Shown here in pieces: positions 17,739-28,145 of a stretch of 64,000 nucleotides of DNA. The position numbers were made by a program, and so were the translations under genes. This DNA is from JAXMBX01 sp046349635 (lineage in GTDB: Bacteria > Planctomycetota > Planctomycetia > Planctomycetales > Planctomycetaceae). Within the stretch, counting starts at the first letter, position 1. Every line of letters begins with the position of its first letter. The DNA lies in contig JAXMBX010000004.1 in assembly GCA_046349635.1 (NCBI GenBank), forward strand, positions 1 to 64,000. The letters run 5' to 3'. The notes under the pieces are model-generated. The model was given only the letters and a program-made list of their open reading frames with translations. It ran no database searches and was not told the origin of the DNA.

Positions 17739-18545
17739 ATGGGCTTTTTGCAACTTCAAGGGAAAAACGTCCTGGTGTTCGGGGTCGCGAACCGCAAGAG
17801 CGTCGCCTGGCACGTGGGACGAGTTCTGGCGGAAGGGGGAGCGAACGTCATCTACGTCGTCCGGTCCGAGTCGCGCCGGGAATCAGTGGGTAAATTGCTC
17901 GGACCCGATGTTCCGTTGTTCGTGTGCGACGTCTCCCGGCAGGCTGAGATCGACCGACTGCAGCAAGAAGTGTCCGCCCGTTTTCCCGTGATTCATGGGC
18001 TGGTGCATTCGATTGCGTTTGCCGACTACTCAGCGGGTTGGTTGCCATTTCACGAGACCCCGCGCGCGGCGTTCCTGCAGGCGGTGGACATCTCCTGTTT
18101 CTCGCTGGTGGCGTTGAGTAATGCCTTCCGGCAGAACCTGGATCCGGAGCAGGGGAGCGTGGTCACAATTTCGATTTCCACGACACGGATGGCGGCCGAG
18201 AACTACGGCTATATGGCTCCGGTCAAGGCGGCCCTCGATTCGTCGGTCTGCTTCCTGGCGAAGTCGTTTTCGCAGTTTTCCCACGTTCGCTTCAACGCGA
18301 TCTGCCCTGGACTGTTGAAGTCTTCCGCCTCGGCGGGGATTCCGGGCTACGTGGAAAGTTATCTGTATGCGGAAAAGGCGACGTTAAGAAAACAGGCGGT
18401 CCAGACCGAAGAGGTGGCGAACGCCGTCGCGTTTCTGATCAGCCCCCGATCGTCGGGGATTAATGCCCAGGGGATCGTGATTGATGCGGGGATGGGAATC
18501 AATTATTTCGACAATGCCATCCTGCACCCGAAACAGGGCGATTGA
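17739..18545 (+). CDS. fabI: Enoyl-ACP reductase, FabI type (short-chain dehydrogenase)
   Basis: A 268-aa SDR protein. A TTG precedes, but the ATG at 17739 with GAGAGGAAA upstream is the likely start. N-terminal QGKNVLVFGVANRKSVAWHVG is the FabI-type nucleotide-binding loop (GVAN-x-S-x-A rather than GxxxGxG). The active site is Y-x6-K (YGYMAPVK), preceded by TISIST. The end, NAQGIVIDAGMGI, matches the usual FabI G-x-x-x-x-VD-x-G close. It would reduce enoyl-ACP in the last step of fatty-acid elongation. It is divergent from the GspF-like gene and upstream of tRNA-Gly. Confidence 0.78.
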   Translation: MGFLQLQGKNVLVFGVANRKSVAWHVGRVLAEGGANVIYVVRSESRRESVGKLLGPDVPLFVCDVSRQAEIDRLQQEVSARFPVIHGLVHSIAFADYSAGWLPFHETPRAAFLQAVDISCFSLVALSNAFRQNLDPEQGSVVTISISTTRMAAENYGYMAPVKAALDSSVCFLAKSFSQFSHVRFNAICPGLLKSSASAGIPGYVESYLYAEKATLRKQAVQTEEVANAVAFLISPRSSGINAQGIVIDAGMGINYFDNAILHPKQGD

Positions 18546-18625
18546 ACGGCGGGCAACTGCTTGACGTCCGCCAAGCCCGCAGTTAGGCTAATTTCATCAT
18601 CGGTTCGAGCGTTCCGGGCCGTTGC

Positions 18626-18697
18626 GCGGGCGTAGCTCAGTGGTAGAGCGCAGCCTTCCCAAGGCTGATGTCGAGGGTTCGACCCCCTTCGCCCGCT
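18626..18697 (+). tRNA. tRNA-Gly(CCC)
   Basis: A 72-nt cloverleaf. The acceptor GCGGGCG pairs with CGCCCGC, the D-stem is GCTC/GAGC, and the anticodon stem CAGCC/GGCTG encloses loop TTCCCAA with anticodon CCC. The T-stem GAGGG/CCCTT carries loop TTCGACC, and the discriminator base is T. The CCA end is not encoded. Confidence 0.95.
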
Positions 18698-18710
18698 TTC
18701 GACTCTAAAT

Positions 18711-18868
18711 ATGCAATATGTTCTGGACAGAGTGACGGGTCTGGATGCTTGGTCATTTTGCTTGACGACCACCCGCATTTTGCAGGTTCGAGTCATGCAA
18801 AATGCTTTGGACAATCCGTGTCGTCCCGATGCTTGATGGCCTAAATTGGCCACTAGCCGCATTTGCAG
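18711..18868. repeat. Two imperfect 74-nt tandem intergenic repeats
   Basis: Copy 1 (18711-18784) and copy 2 (18795-18868) have equal length and share ATGCAA-ATG--TGGACA, GATGCTTG and CCGCATTT-GCAG blocks at matching places. Their junction holds a perfect 10-bp inverted repeat (GCATTTTGCA at 18775-18784, TGCAAAATGC at 18796-18805) around GGTTCGAGTCA, which resembles a tRNA T-arm. They lie 13 bp after tRNA-Gly. They contain no reading frame and no recombinase is nearby. Confidence 0.65.
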
Positions 18869-18884
18869 AAGTCTTAATTTCTTG

Positions 18885-18930
18885 AATCCCTGCAGCCGTC
18901 TGTCCCGATGGCGGGCAGGGATTTTTTCTT
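18885..18930 (+). terminator. Rho-independent terminator downstream of tRNA-Gly and repeats
   Basis: Stem AATCCCTGC/GCAGGGATT (18885-18893 with 18915-18923), extended inside by GCCGTC/GATGGC, is followed directly by TTTTCTTT. It would end transcription from the tRNA and repeat region before the RidA-like gene at 18951. Confidence 0.8.
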
Positions 18931-18950
18931 TCCCGCCAAGGCGATTTATC

Positions 18951-20162
18951 ATGCGCTCTTTCCCGGTTTTCTGCCTGTTTGTGATGGTCGGCTGGAATAG
19001 CCTGACCTGTCGTGGCGAGGGGCCGATCCTGAAATATGTGGGAAGTGATCCGAGGACAGCCACGTCACAGGCGATTCGCGTCGACAAGGCCGATTTGATT
19101 CACACCGCGCAACTGGTCGCGTTGGATGTAGAGGGAATCATTTTCGGCAAAGACAATTTCGAGCATCAGGCGGAGAGCATTTTTTCGCAGTTGAAAGCGA
19201 TTCTGGTCGCTGCCGGATCGGATGTGGACAAGCTCGTGAGGGTGCATTTGTATTTGAAGGATGCCAAGGATGGTCCGCTAGCAATGGAAGTCATGCATGA
19301 TGTATTTCGTAAATTGCCTTATCCCTCTGTGACGATGGTCTCGGGAAAGCTGCCGCATCCAGACGCGCTGCTGGCGGTGGATGTCGTTGCGGCGGCTGCC
19401 CCTGGCGGTCCAGAAGTTCAATCCACACGGGTGGAATTGCTGGGGGGCCAGGCACAATTCTCACATGCCAAGCGATTGCCGATGGGAAAAGTGCTGCACA
19501 TTGCCGGTCAGGCGGAAAAAGGAGCCAATCTCGTCGAGTGCACGCGTAACACCCTGGGAAGCCTGCAGCGGACTTTAGAGTGGATGGGGCTGTCTTGGCA
19601 GGATGTCGTCTCCATCAAGTGTTTCATGACCCCGATGGAGCAGACTGCGGAAGTGCGGCGGACAGTTTCGGAGGTCTTGGGTGGTAAGGACATTCCGCCG
19701 GTGGTGTGTGTCGACTGGATCAGTACCTTGCCGATTGAGATCGAAGTGGTGGCGTCTGCCAACCGGTCGAACGTGAAATTTCCAGACGGGATAAATGTGA
19801 TGTATCTGACACCGCCGGGAATGACCAGGCCCACGGTCTATAGTCGTGCCACGGTCCTGAAGGGGCCATCGGTTTACCTGTCCGGAGTATTCGCACGCGA
19901 TGTCAAATCGGCAGATGAGGAAACGAGAGACCTGTTTGTGCAGTTAGAGAAGGTTCTCAAGTCCGCGGGAAGCGACTTTCAGCATCTCGTGAAAGCGACC
20001 TATTACTGCCGTGAGGACGGAACGAGCAAGGCGTTGAATGCCCTGCGGCCGAATTATTACTCTCCCGAAAGCCCTCCGGCAGCGTCGAAGGCGATCACGC
20101 CGGGAGTGGGGCGTCCCGACAGGAATATTACGCTGGACTTGATCGCGGTTCCTGCCAACTGA
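18951..20162 (+). CDS. Secreted protein with three RidA/YjgF-like domains
   Basis: A 403-aa protein from the ATG at 18951, where a signal peptide (MRSFPVFCLFVMVGW) begins; the frame is open further upstream across the terminator. Three RidA-like modules can be followed at about 35-150, 165-275 and 290-400. Each has the pattern Q-x-x-x-x-L-x-x-x-L-x-x-x-G with D-V-V-x-x-x-x-Y/F. The catalytic Arg of RidA imine/enamine deaminases is present only in the third (GRPDRNITLDLIA); the first has HPDALLAVD and the second LPIEIEVVA. RidA proteins are normally small cytosolic trimers, so a secreted three-in-one chain could form an internal pseudo-trimer. Function outside the cell is unknown. Confidence 0.75.
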   Translation: MRSFPVFCLFVMVGWNSLTCRGEGPILKYVGSDPRTATSQAIRVDKADLIHTAQLVALDVEGIIFGKDNFEHQAESIFSQLKAILVAAGSDVDKLVRVHLYLKDAKDGPLAMEVMHDVFRKLPYPSVTMVSGKLPHPDALLAVDVVAAAAPGGPEVQSTRVELLGGQAQFSHAKRLPMGKVLHIAGQAEKGANLVECTRNTLGSLQRTLEWMGLSWQDVVSIKCFMTPMEQTAEVRRTVSEVLGGKDIPPVVCVDWISTLPIEIEVVASANRSNVKFPDGINVMYLTPPGMTRPTVYSRATVLKGPSVYLSGVFARDVKSADEETRDLFVQLEKVLKSAGSDFQHLVKATYYCREDGTSKALNALRPNYYSPESPPAASKAITPGVGRPDRNITLDLIAVPAN

Positions 20163-20391
20163 CGGATTTCGCCTCGAGGCCGGAAAACTCTTTGTTAGAC
20201 AGAGTTTACCGCAGTTTTTGCTCAGAATTTGATACCGGAAATGATGGTGGAAACTCGTTGAAAACCGTATCATAGAACATTCCCCCCGTCGATCACGGGG
20301 CGCTCTCTCTGCAAGCCGAACTGGTATGCGGAGAGCCGTGTCACCACAGACGTGATCCGTCAACTTTTACCAGTGAGGCATCAGGTTTCGT
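20163..20391. other. Leader region of leuCD
   Basis: This 229-bp region has no gene. A moderately strong imperfect hairpin (GCTCTC at about 20302 with GAGAGC at about 20331) lies some 55 bp before leuC and could be a leader structure. No leucine-rich leader peptide or T-box was recognised. Confidence 0.35.
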
Positions 20392-21798
<1,407 letters not shown>

Positions 21799-21856
21799 TC
21801 CCGGTTCCGCATTCCTGACAAAAGAATTCTTCCGTTTTCGAGAATCATTAATAGCC

Positions 21857-22447
21857 ATGCAAAAGATTGAACAGGTTCAAGGGCGCACCGTTCCACTTCC
21901 CCTGGATGACATTGATACCGACCGGATCATTCCCGCCCGCTTCCTGCGTTGTGTGACGTTCGAGGGGCTGGGAGAGCATTCGTTTGAGGATGACCGCAAA
22001 CAGGATCCCGAGCATCCCTTCAACAAGCCGCATTTCCAGGGGGGATCGATCCTCCTCGCGGGCCGGAATTTCGGCTGCGGTTCTTCCCGGGAACACGCGC
22101 CGCAGGCGCTGATCCGTTGGGGGATCAAGGCACTGATCGCGGAGTCGTTCGCCGAGATTTTCTTCGGAAACTGCACGTCGAACGGCGTCCCCTGTGTCTC
22201 CGCTCCGCCGGAAGAGATCAAGAAACTTGCGGAAGCGATCGAGAAGGATCCGAAGCTGGAAGTGACGGTGGACGTGGTCAATCGGGAAGTCCGCTATGGA
22301 GCGACTAAGTTCCCGGTGAAGATCCTCGACAGTGCCCACAAGTCGCTGACGTCCGGTCAGTGGGATTTTCTGTCGCAATTGGTGGAAGCGAAGCCGGAAA
22401 TCCAGAAGACGGCGAGCCATCTTCCCTACATGACGAATTTCGCCTGA
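21857..22447 (+). CDS. leuD: 3-isopropylmalate dehydratase small subunit
   Basis: A 196-aa swivelling domain partner of LeuC. It shows PLPLDDIDTDRIIPARFL at the N-terminus and the substrate-binding loop FGCGSSREHAPQAL. The length is typical. It lies 58 bp after leuC and 49 bp before the apbE-like gene, all on the plus strand, so co-transcription is likely. Confidence 0.97.
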   Translation: MQKIEQVQGRTVPLPLDDIDTDRIIPARFLRCVTFEGLGEHSFEDDRKQDPEHPFNKPHFQGGSILLAGRNFGCGSSREHAPQALIRWGIKALIAESFAEIFFGNCTSNGVPCVSAPPEEIKKLAEAIEKDPKLEVTVDVVNREVRYGATKFPVKILDSAHKSLTSGQWDFLSQLVEAKPEIQKTASHLPYMTNFA

Positions 22448-22496
22448 AGTTCCGGTTCGGTTGCGCCCTGCTCGTTTGAGTTCTGCGAATGAGACT

Positions 22497-23612
22497 ATGA
22501 CCGACCAGCCCGCATCGAATCGCCGCGACTTCCTACAGGGGAAGTCGTTGTTGCGCCAGGTCGAGGCGGCCGGGGGTGCTTTCGCGGACGAACTGCGCGA
22601 AGGAGAGGCGCCCCCTGACGGTTTTTATGCCGGGCCGACGGTGAGCCTCGGAAAGGAGGCGATGGCCTGCCGCTTCGAGGTCCTCTTGAACCCGGGGGCA
22701 GGGCCGGGGTTGGCTGCGGCCTCGCGAGTTCTCGATCTGGTGGATGAGCTGGAGGATCAGCTCAGCGTCTATCGTTCGCATACGGAACTGAGCCGGTTGA
22801 ACCATGCGGCGGCGGAAGGGGCGGTTTCCGTCGAGAAACATCTGTTTGACCTCCTGATTCAGTGTCGGCAACTTGCGCAGGAGACACGGGGCGCGTTTGA
22901 TCCGACGTCCGGGCCGCTGGTGGCGCTGTGGCGGAAATGCAAACAAGACCTGCGAATCCCATCGGATGATGAGATCGTCGAAGCCCTGCAGTCCTGTGGG
23001 ATGGGGCAGATTGAGTTCGATGAGGCTGCACGAACGGTCCGCTATCAGAGGATCGGGGTCGAGATCAATCTGGGGGCCATTGGAAAAGGATATGCGCTGG
23101 ATCGAGGGGCGGAGATTCTGGCAGAAGCAGGAATCAATGACTGGCTGCTGCACGGCGGGCTGAGCAGCATCCTGGCGCGGGGAAATCACGGCGGCTACGA
23201 AGGCTGGCCGGTGGGAATCCGGAATCCGCTGGCTCCGGACAAGCTGATGGCCACCTTACTGCTTCGCGATCATGGGATGGGAACAAGCGGTTCGGGAACC
23301 AAGTTTTTCCGGGTGGGAGGGGAACGGTTTGGGCATATTCTGGACCCGCGCACCGGTTGGCCCGTGGAGGGGATGCTGTCTGTAACGGTTTTAGCCCCGA
23401 CCGCAGCCTTGGCGGATGCTTTATCGACGGCGTTTTTCGTGTTGGGAGTCGAAAAGTCCCTGCAATTCTGTCATAATCATCCGGATGTGCGGGCAATTCT
23501 GGTGCCCTTACCGGCACCCGGAAGGCGACTTCAACCCTTGGCTATCGGGGTTCCTGAAGACGCCTTGCTTTTTTCCCCCGAGGTCCTCCCCACAACGATT
23601 CCCCAGCCTTGA
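22497..23612 (+). CDS. apbE: FAD:protein FMN transferase (ApbE family)
   Basis: A 371-aa protein. The frame opens at 22461, but the ATG at 22497 is preferred; it gives an N-terminus with a twin-arginine-like SNRRDFLQ. Family motifs are FEVLLNP, VDELEDQLSVYR, TRGAFDPTSGPLVALWR, NLGAIGKGYALDR, and the flavin/Mg-binding GTSGSGTKF and HILDPRTGWPV. ApbE transfers FMN from FAD to Thr residues of exported redox proteins such as NqrB/NqrC or RnfD/RnfG. No target flavoprotein is encoded in this window. It lies between leuD and a DoxX gene. Confidence 0.9.
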   Translation: MTDQPASNRRDFLQGKSLLRQVEAAGGAFADELREGEAPPDGFYAGPTVSLGKEAMACRFEVLLNPGAGPGLAAASRVLDLVDELEDQLSVYRSHTELSRLNHAAAEGAVSVEKHLFDLLIQCRQLAQETRGAFDPTSGPLVALWRKCKQDLRIPSDDEIVEALQSCGMGQIEFDEAARTVRYQRIGVEINLGAIGKGYALDRGAEILAEAGINDWLLHGGLSSILARGNHGGYEGWPVGIRNPLAPDKLMATLLLRDHGMGTSGSGTKFFRVGGERFGHILDPRTGWPVEGMLSVTVLAPTAALADALSTAFFVLGVEKSLQFCHNHPDVRAILVPLPAPGRRLQPLAIGVPEDALLFSPEVLPTTIPQP

Positions 23613-23671
23613 ACAGATGTGGCCGCCGCGGAAGTGGTTGTGGTTTGCCGTTCCGATAAGGAGTTTGATTC

Positions 23672-24643
23672 GTGTCCAGCAGATCCAGCTCACCTGATCG
23701 ACCGGTTGCGGTATCGGTTCGACGGCTTCCCTATATCGCCTGCATTTTGCTGGTAGTTGTGCGCCTGGCCATCGGCTGGCAGTTGCTGTACGAGGGGCTG
23801 TGGAAAATCAATTCACTGCCGACTGCGAAGCCTTGGACTGCGGAGGGGTATCTCAAGAATTCCGCAGGCCCGTTTCGGGACACGTTTCGCGGAATGCTGG
23901 ATGATCCCGACGATCTTGAGAAGCTGGATTATGCGAAGGTGACCGCCAAATGGGATCGCTGGGTGGATCTTTTCATCCGGACGTATCCGGACCTCGATGA
24001 GGACGCCAAGAAGCGGCTGGGAACCATCGTCGCCAAAAAGAAGGTCGAGCTGGAGGCGGACCTGGTCAAGAATGCCACCTGGGTGGGCGATCCTTCGAAG
24101 AAGATCGTGGGAGAAATCGAAATCTACAAGGCGATGCTCAAAAAGTATGAGGAACGCCTCAAGGACGCCAAGCTGGAGTATCAGCGGGAACATCTGGAGA
24201 AAACCTGGGCCGATATTCAGGCAAAGCGAAAGATGCTCGTCGAGCCTGCGGAAAAGATGACCAAGGAGATCGAGGCACAGGCCCAGAAGTTGTTGACTGT
24301 CGACCAATTGCGGCGTGGAAAGCTGCCTCAATTGCCCAAGAAAGTGGATGAAATCGATCAACGGTCCATGTGGGGACTCACAGTGGTGGGAGCGCTGTTG
24401 ATTCTGGGGCTGTTTACGCGGCTGGCGTCGCTGGCCGGTGCGGCTTTAATCACTCTTTTCTATCTTGCCATGCCTCCCTGGCCGGGTGTGCCTGACCCTC
24501 CGGGGCCGGAACATAGTTTTATCGTCAACAAGAATCTGATCGAAGTCTTGATGTTGCTGGCATTTGCCTGCATGCCGACGGGGCGCTGGCTGGGGCTGGA
24601 CGCCTGGATTCGACGGTTCCTGCTGGGGCGAAAGACGGATTGA
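23672..24643 (+). CDS. DoxX-family membrane protein with a large coiled-coil insert
   Basis: A 323-aa protein from a GTG at 23672 with AAGGAG upstream. It has one membrane helix at about 19-42 ending in LYEGLWKI (the DoxX N-terminal motif), then about 190 mostly charged residues predicted as long helices (KKKVELEADLVK..., KKYEERLKDAKLEYQREHLE). The remaining DoxX helices follow from about 235 (GLTVVGALLILGLFTRLAS, LIEVLMLLAFACMP). Ordinary DoxX proteins are about 130-170 aa with four helices and no such insert. The insert should lie outside the membrane between helices 1 and 2. Function is unknown. Confidence 0.7.
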   Translation: MSSRSSSPDRPVAVSVRRLPYIACILLVVVRLAIGWQLLYEGLWKINSLPTAKPWTAEGYLKNSAGPFRDTFRGMLDDPDDLEKLDYAKVTAKWDRWVDLFIRTYPDLDEDAKKRLGTIVAKKKVELEADLVKNATWVGDPSKKIVGEIEIYKAMLKKYEERLKDAKLEYQREHLEKTWADIQAKRKMLVEPAEKMTKEIEAQAQKLLTVDQLRRGKLPQLPKKVDEIDQRSMWGLTVVGALLILGLFTRLASLAGAALITLFYLAMPPWPGVPDPPGPEHSFIVNKNLIEVLMLLAFACMPTGRWLGLDAWIRRFLLGRKTD

Positions 24644-24745
24644 AGTCCCTCGGTTCCCTGTGCGTATAATCGAAACAACGAACTGCTCTTCCAACCGAAT
24701 AAAATGCTTGAGACCCGAGTCTCAGATTAATAACGAGGTCCCGCG

Positions 24746-26275
24746 ATGAATCTGACTCCTGAACAAAAACTGATTGGCAAGCAAAATTACAATGCGGCGG
24801 TGGGAGCCGTCAGCCGGCGCGCGTTCCTGAAAGGAGCCGCAGCCGCAGTTCCCGGCATGGGAGCGGCATATTTCGGGTACAAGGAACTGAAGGGGAACCC
24901 GGTCCGGGTGGGCTTCATCGGAACCGGAGACGAAGGGAGCGTGTTGATCACGCAACACCCCCCGGAATACATGCAGATCGTCGCGATTGCGGATTTGCGT
25001 CCGTCGAACCAGCGTCGGGCCTTCGAGGGTTCCGATGAAGTCAACCGGATCGGCCTGAACCGCAAGCTCGGGGCCGACGCCGCCAAGGGAATCAAGGTCT
25101 ACAAGAATCACAAGGAACTGCTGGCAGACAAGGATATCGAAGCGGTGGTGATCGCGGTCCCGCTGAACCAGCATGCCCAGATCGCTATCGACGCGATGAA
25201 GGCTGGGAAGCACGTCCTGACCGAAAAGCTGATGGCGCACAACATCACGCAGTGCAAGGAAATGATCAAGGTGGCTCGCGAGACCAAGAAGCTGCTCGCG
25301 GTAGGCCACCAGCGGCACTACAGCGTCCTCTATCAGAACGCGAACGACCTGGTGAAAGAAGGACTGCTGGGGGACATCAAATTCATCCGCGCCTGCTGGC
25401 ACCGGAACAACAGTTGGCCCAACAAGCGGGATAGCTGGAACCCCCCGATCGCGAAGGAAGACACGGATCTGTCGGACGGCATGCTGAAGGAATTCGGGTA
25501 CGACTCACTGGAACAGTTGGTCCACTGGCGTTTGTACAACAAGACTGGTGGCGGCCTCATGGCGGAACTGGGAAGCCACCAGTTGGATGCGTGCAGCATC
25601 TTCCTGGGGAAGGTGAAGCCGCTAGCCGTGTACGGCTACGGCGGCAAGAACTTCTACGGCGTAAAGGGTGTCGGCTCGGAAGTGAGCCAGAAGGATACCC
25701 GCGAATGCGACGACCAGGTGTTCGTGACGATTGAATTCCCCGGCCCGCATTACGCTGAGGACAAGAACGACATTGTGATCGTGACCTACTCCTCGATCAA
25801 CACGAATGCCCTGGAGCCGTATGGTGAGACCATCTTCGGCAGCCGGGGCACGATGATCGTCGAGATGGAGCAGAATGTGATGCTCTACAAAGAGATCGCA
25901 CCCGGGGGTGGTGGCGGCGGAGCTGGCCAATCCCTGAAAGTGGAAAACGACAAGGATTCCAAGAAGCCCGCGCTGGCGGCGGCTGAAAGCCCGCAAGCGG
26001 CAGCAGCGCAGGCGGGGCCCGATCTCGGCGGCAAGGTGAGCCGGGGTTACACCGAAGAGATGGAGCACTTCTGCTCCTGTATCCGCGACAACAACTTTGA
26101 ACCGCCGGACAAGGGGGGCTTGCGTTGCCCCGGGACGGTGGCGATGGCGGATGCGATCATGGCGTTGACTTCGAATATCGCCATGAAGCAGCACAAACGG
26201 ATCGAGTTCAAGACGGAATGGTTTGATCCGGAAAGCCCGTTCGTGCCGGAAGTGGAACCGAAGCCGACGGCCTGA
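24746..26275 (+). CDS. Secreted Gfo/Idh/MocA-family oxidoreductase
   Basis: A 509-aa protein. An N-terminal Tat-like signal (SRRAFLKGAAAAVPGMGAAY, residues about 24-45) is followed by the NAD(P)-binding start RVGFIGTGDEGS, ADLRPSNQRRA, and the catalytic-region Lys in VLTEKLMAHN. The C-terminal domain carries TGGGLMAELGSHQLDA. A Gly/Ala/Lys-rich insert at about 388-430 is unlike the family core. These enzymes usually oxidise or reduce sugars; planctomycete genomes carry many secreted copies. A bidirectional terminator separates it from the convergent next gene. Confidence 0.85.
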   Translation: MNLTPEQKLIGKQNYNAAVGAVSRRAFLKGAAAAVPGMGAAYFGYKELKGNPVRVGFIGTGDEGSVLITQHPPEYMQIVAIADLRPSNQRRAFEGSDEVNRIGLNRKLGADAAKGIKVYKNHKELLADKDIEAVVIAVPLNQHAQIAIDAMKAGKHVLTEKLMAHNITQCKEMIKVARETKKLLAVGHQRHYSVLYQNANDLVKEGLLGDIKFIRACWHRNNSWPNKRDSWNPPIAKEDTDLSDGMLKEFGYDSLEQLVHWRLYNKTGGGLMAELGSHQLDACSIFLGKVKPLAVYGYGGKNFYGVKGVGSEVSQKDTRECDDQVFVTIEFPGPHYAEDKNDIVIVTYSSINTNALEPYGETIFGSRGTMIVEMEQNVMLYKEIAPGGGGGGAGQSLKVENDKDSKKPALAAAESPQAAAAQAGPDLGGKVSRGYTEEMEHFCSCIRDNNFEPPDKGGLRCPGTVAMADAIMALTSNIAMKQHKRIEFKTEWFDPESPFVPEVEPKPTA

Positions 26276-26301
26276 GCGGCATCGCACGATAGCAGTTAAG
26301 A

Positions 26302-26338
26302 AAAACGCCGGTGAGTCGATGAAACTCGCCGGCGTTTT
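26302..26338. terminator. Bidirectional rho-independent terminator
   Basis: A 15-bp stem (AAAACGCCGGTGAGT with ACTCGCCGGCGTTTT, one G-T pair) with a 7-base loop lies between convergent stop codons. It has A-run and T-run flanks, so it can work in both directions. Confidence 0.85.
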
Positions 26339-26356
26339 GCTTTCAGTTAGTCGCGA

Positions 26357-27922
26357 TCAGACGCCCAGCAGTCCCTGGGCTTCCTGAACTCCCGGAGCAG
26401 GGCGGCCATATTCACTGGCGGTCACGCGTGCAAGAGCTACCAACTGGCGCCAGCGGAATGCCGGGCGGCTGGCAGCAAATTCCTCGGTGACGGTGCGATA
26501 GTATTTCTCCGCATGCAGGGCGCCATCCTCACTGATGGCATAGCGCAGCATGAGATCGAAAACCGGACGTTCCGGATAGCCGAGTTGTCCATAACGCGCA
26601 ATTGTCGCGGAAGCCCTGGCCTGATCGTTCTGACGGATGGCTTCATCCGCTTCGCGAAGCAGGCCGTCGGTGGTTGTCGTTTTCACCTTTTCCAGATGCT
26701 CTTCCCAGGGACGGGACTTCGCGGTGAGGATCGCGTCGCCGCGCGTGTGGCCGTCACTGGAGACTTCGTATGCTGCCAGGATAAGGCACGCCGCCGAATT
26801 CCTCTGGTTGGCGATCAGGGACATGTTGCGCAGGGCATTGACGGCGTCGCAGGCATGTACGCCGATCGAATCGCCATGCACGCTACCGGCCGGTTTTTCC
26901 TTGGACGCCCATTTCTCGATGCGACCGGGGTCGCGGAGAACTAGTTGGTTGGCTGCCAATGAAATCGCTTCCGCGACAGTGGAGGGAGCAAACCCTTCGG
27001 AAAGAGCCACCCCGACCGCATGCGCCGCTTCGGAGGGAGAGGCGTTAAAGACCGTGTTTGAGAATTGCTCAATCCAGGCATCGTCCGCGGTCTTGTTGCC
27101 AAAGGGCTTTGAAACCAGATGATGCTGATCGAGGACTTTGGGGAGGAGTTCGCGCAGAGGCCGGAAGCTCTCGGAGTAGCTGGGGTTCTGGTCGTTCTTG
27201 ATGCAGTAATGAATCGATTGTCGGAGCATCGTGTGGGCGTGTTGACGCCCGACGATGTCCATCAGTTCCCAGGCACGGTGCGGCATGGCGACACGGTGGA
27301 CTTCCAAGCCATCTTCAATCATCCCCAGGGTCTGATTGAAGGCGGTTTCGGGAGAAATCTTTGTTGCTTCGGCTAGAATTCGTTCCGCGCCCGCGAGGTC
27401 ATTTTTCCGGACTGCTTCGCGGAGAGCATCTTCATGCAATGTGGGCAGAGCGCCGGAAACGGCAGCGGCGATTTCGTGCAATTTCTCTGAGGCGTGTCCC
27501 CCGTGTTCGCAGATCCTGTTGGCGTTCCGGTACAGAACCTTCAGCACGGGGAGCGCCTGGCGATTGGCGGGAAGCTCCGCGGACATTTCATAAGAGGGGA
27601 CAAGGGCCATCATCGTATGAAAGCCGATGTAGTCCTCACCTCCGAAAGTGCGGGCATTAGCGAGGCCCGCCGCGGCGACGAGATCCCGAAGCGGCGTTCC
27701 CGACTTGAGTCTGGCCACGAGTTGCGGCAAAAGTTTCTCGGGAGCTGTCACTTGCATCAGGCGGACCAGCGACTCCGTCCCGCCGAAATTGAGGGATGGG
27801 GCGGGGTCATCGGCCCACGCGGGGGTCAGCTCCAACTCGACGGCGGTGGAGTAACCGACGCCGGCGACCAGCATTCCTCGTCCGACATCCCGTAGAAACT
27901 CGCGACGTGTGTGGTGTGACAT
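26357..27922 (-). CDS. Tat-exported helical repeat protein, function unknown
   Basis: A 521-aa protein from the ATG at 27922, chosen because GGAGGT sits 5 bases upstream and the twin-arginine motif HTRREFLRDVGRGML begins there. After the signal the chain is almost entirely alpha-helical (TPLRDLVAAAGLANARTFGG, NDLAGAERILAEATK and similar), suggesting HEAT/TPR-like helical repeats. It is convergent with the Gfo/Idh gene. No catalytic motif was recognised. Homologues are probably confined to planctomycetes and relatives, but this was not tested. Confidence 0.6.
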   Translation of the reverse strand: MSHHTRREFLRDVGRGMLVAGVGYSTAVELELTPAWADDPAPSLNFGGTESLVRLMQVTAPEKLLPQLVARLKSGTPLRDLVAAAGLANARTFGGEDYIGFHTMMALVPSYEMSAELPANRQALPVLKVLYRNANRICEHGGHASEKLHEIAAAVSGALPTLHEDALREAVRKNDLAGAERILAEATKISPETAFNQTLGMIEDGLEVHRVAMPHRAWELMDIVGRQHAHTMLRQSIHYCIKNDQNPSYSESFRPLRELLPKVLDQHHLVSKPFGNKTADDAWIEQFSNTVFNASPSEAAHAVGVALSEGFAPSTVAEAISLAANQLVLRDPGRIEKWASKEKPAGSVHGDSIGVHACDAVNALRNMSLIANQRNSAACLILAAYEVSSDGHTRGDAILTAKSRPWEEHLEKVKTTTTDGLLREADEAIRQNDQARASATIARYGQLGYPERPVFDLMLRYAISEDGALHAEKYYRTVTEEFAASRPAFRWRQLVALARVTASEYGRPAPGVQEAQGLLGV

Positions 27923-28145
27923 GCGTACCTCCGCGCGCTGGGGGCAGGAAATGGATACCTTCATTTCACAAGACCTCTCCCAGAGCCGCAATCTCAATCC
28001 CACAACAAGACAAGATTAAGGCCGGTTTTTAATGAGAGTTTTTGGGGAGGTGAGGGTTTCTGGTATATTCGAAATCCGGTGAACGTCCTCGCGGAATCGA
28101 CCGCGAATGTCAGGGATTGTGGCTGAGTCTTCAGAGGAACCAGTG

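Noticed and set aside
18626..18868. tRNA-Gly as attachment site of an integrated element
   Set aside because: No integrase, no direct repeat of the tRNA 3' end and no foreign gene block follow; the T-arm-like sequence in the repeats is too short to prove it.
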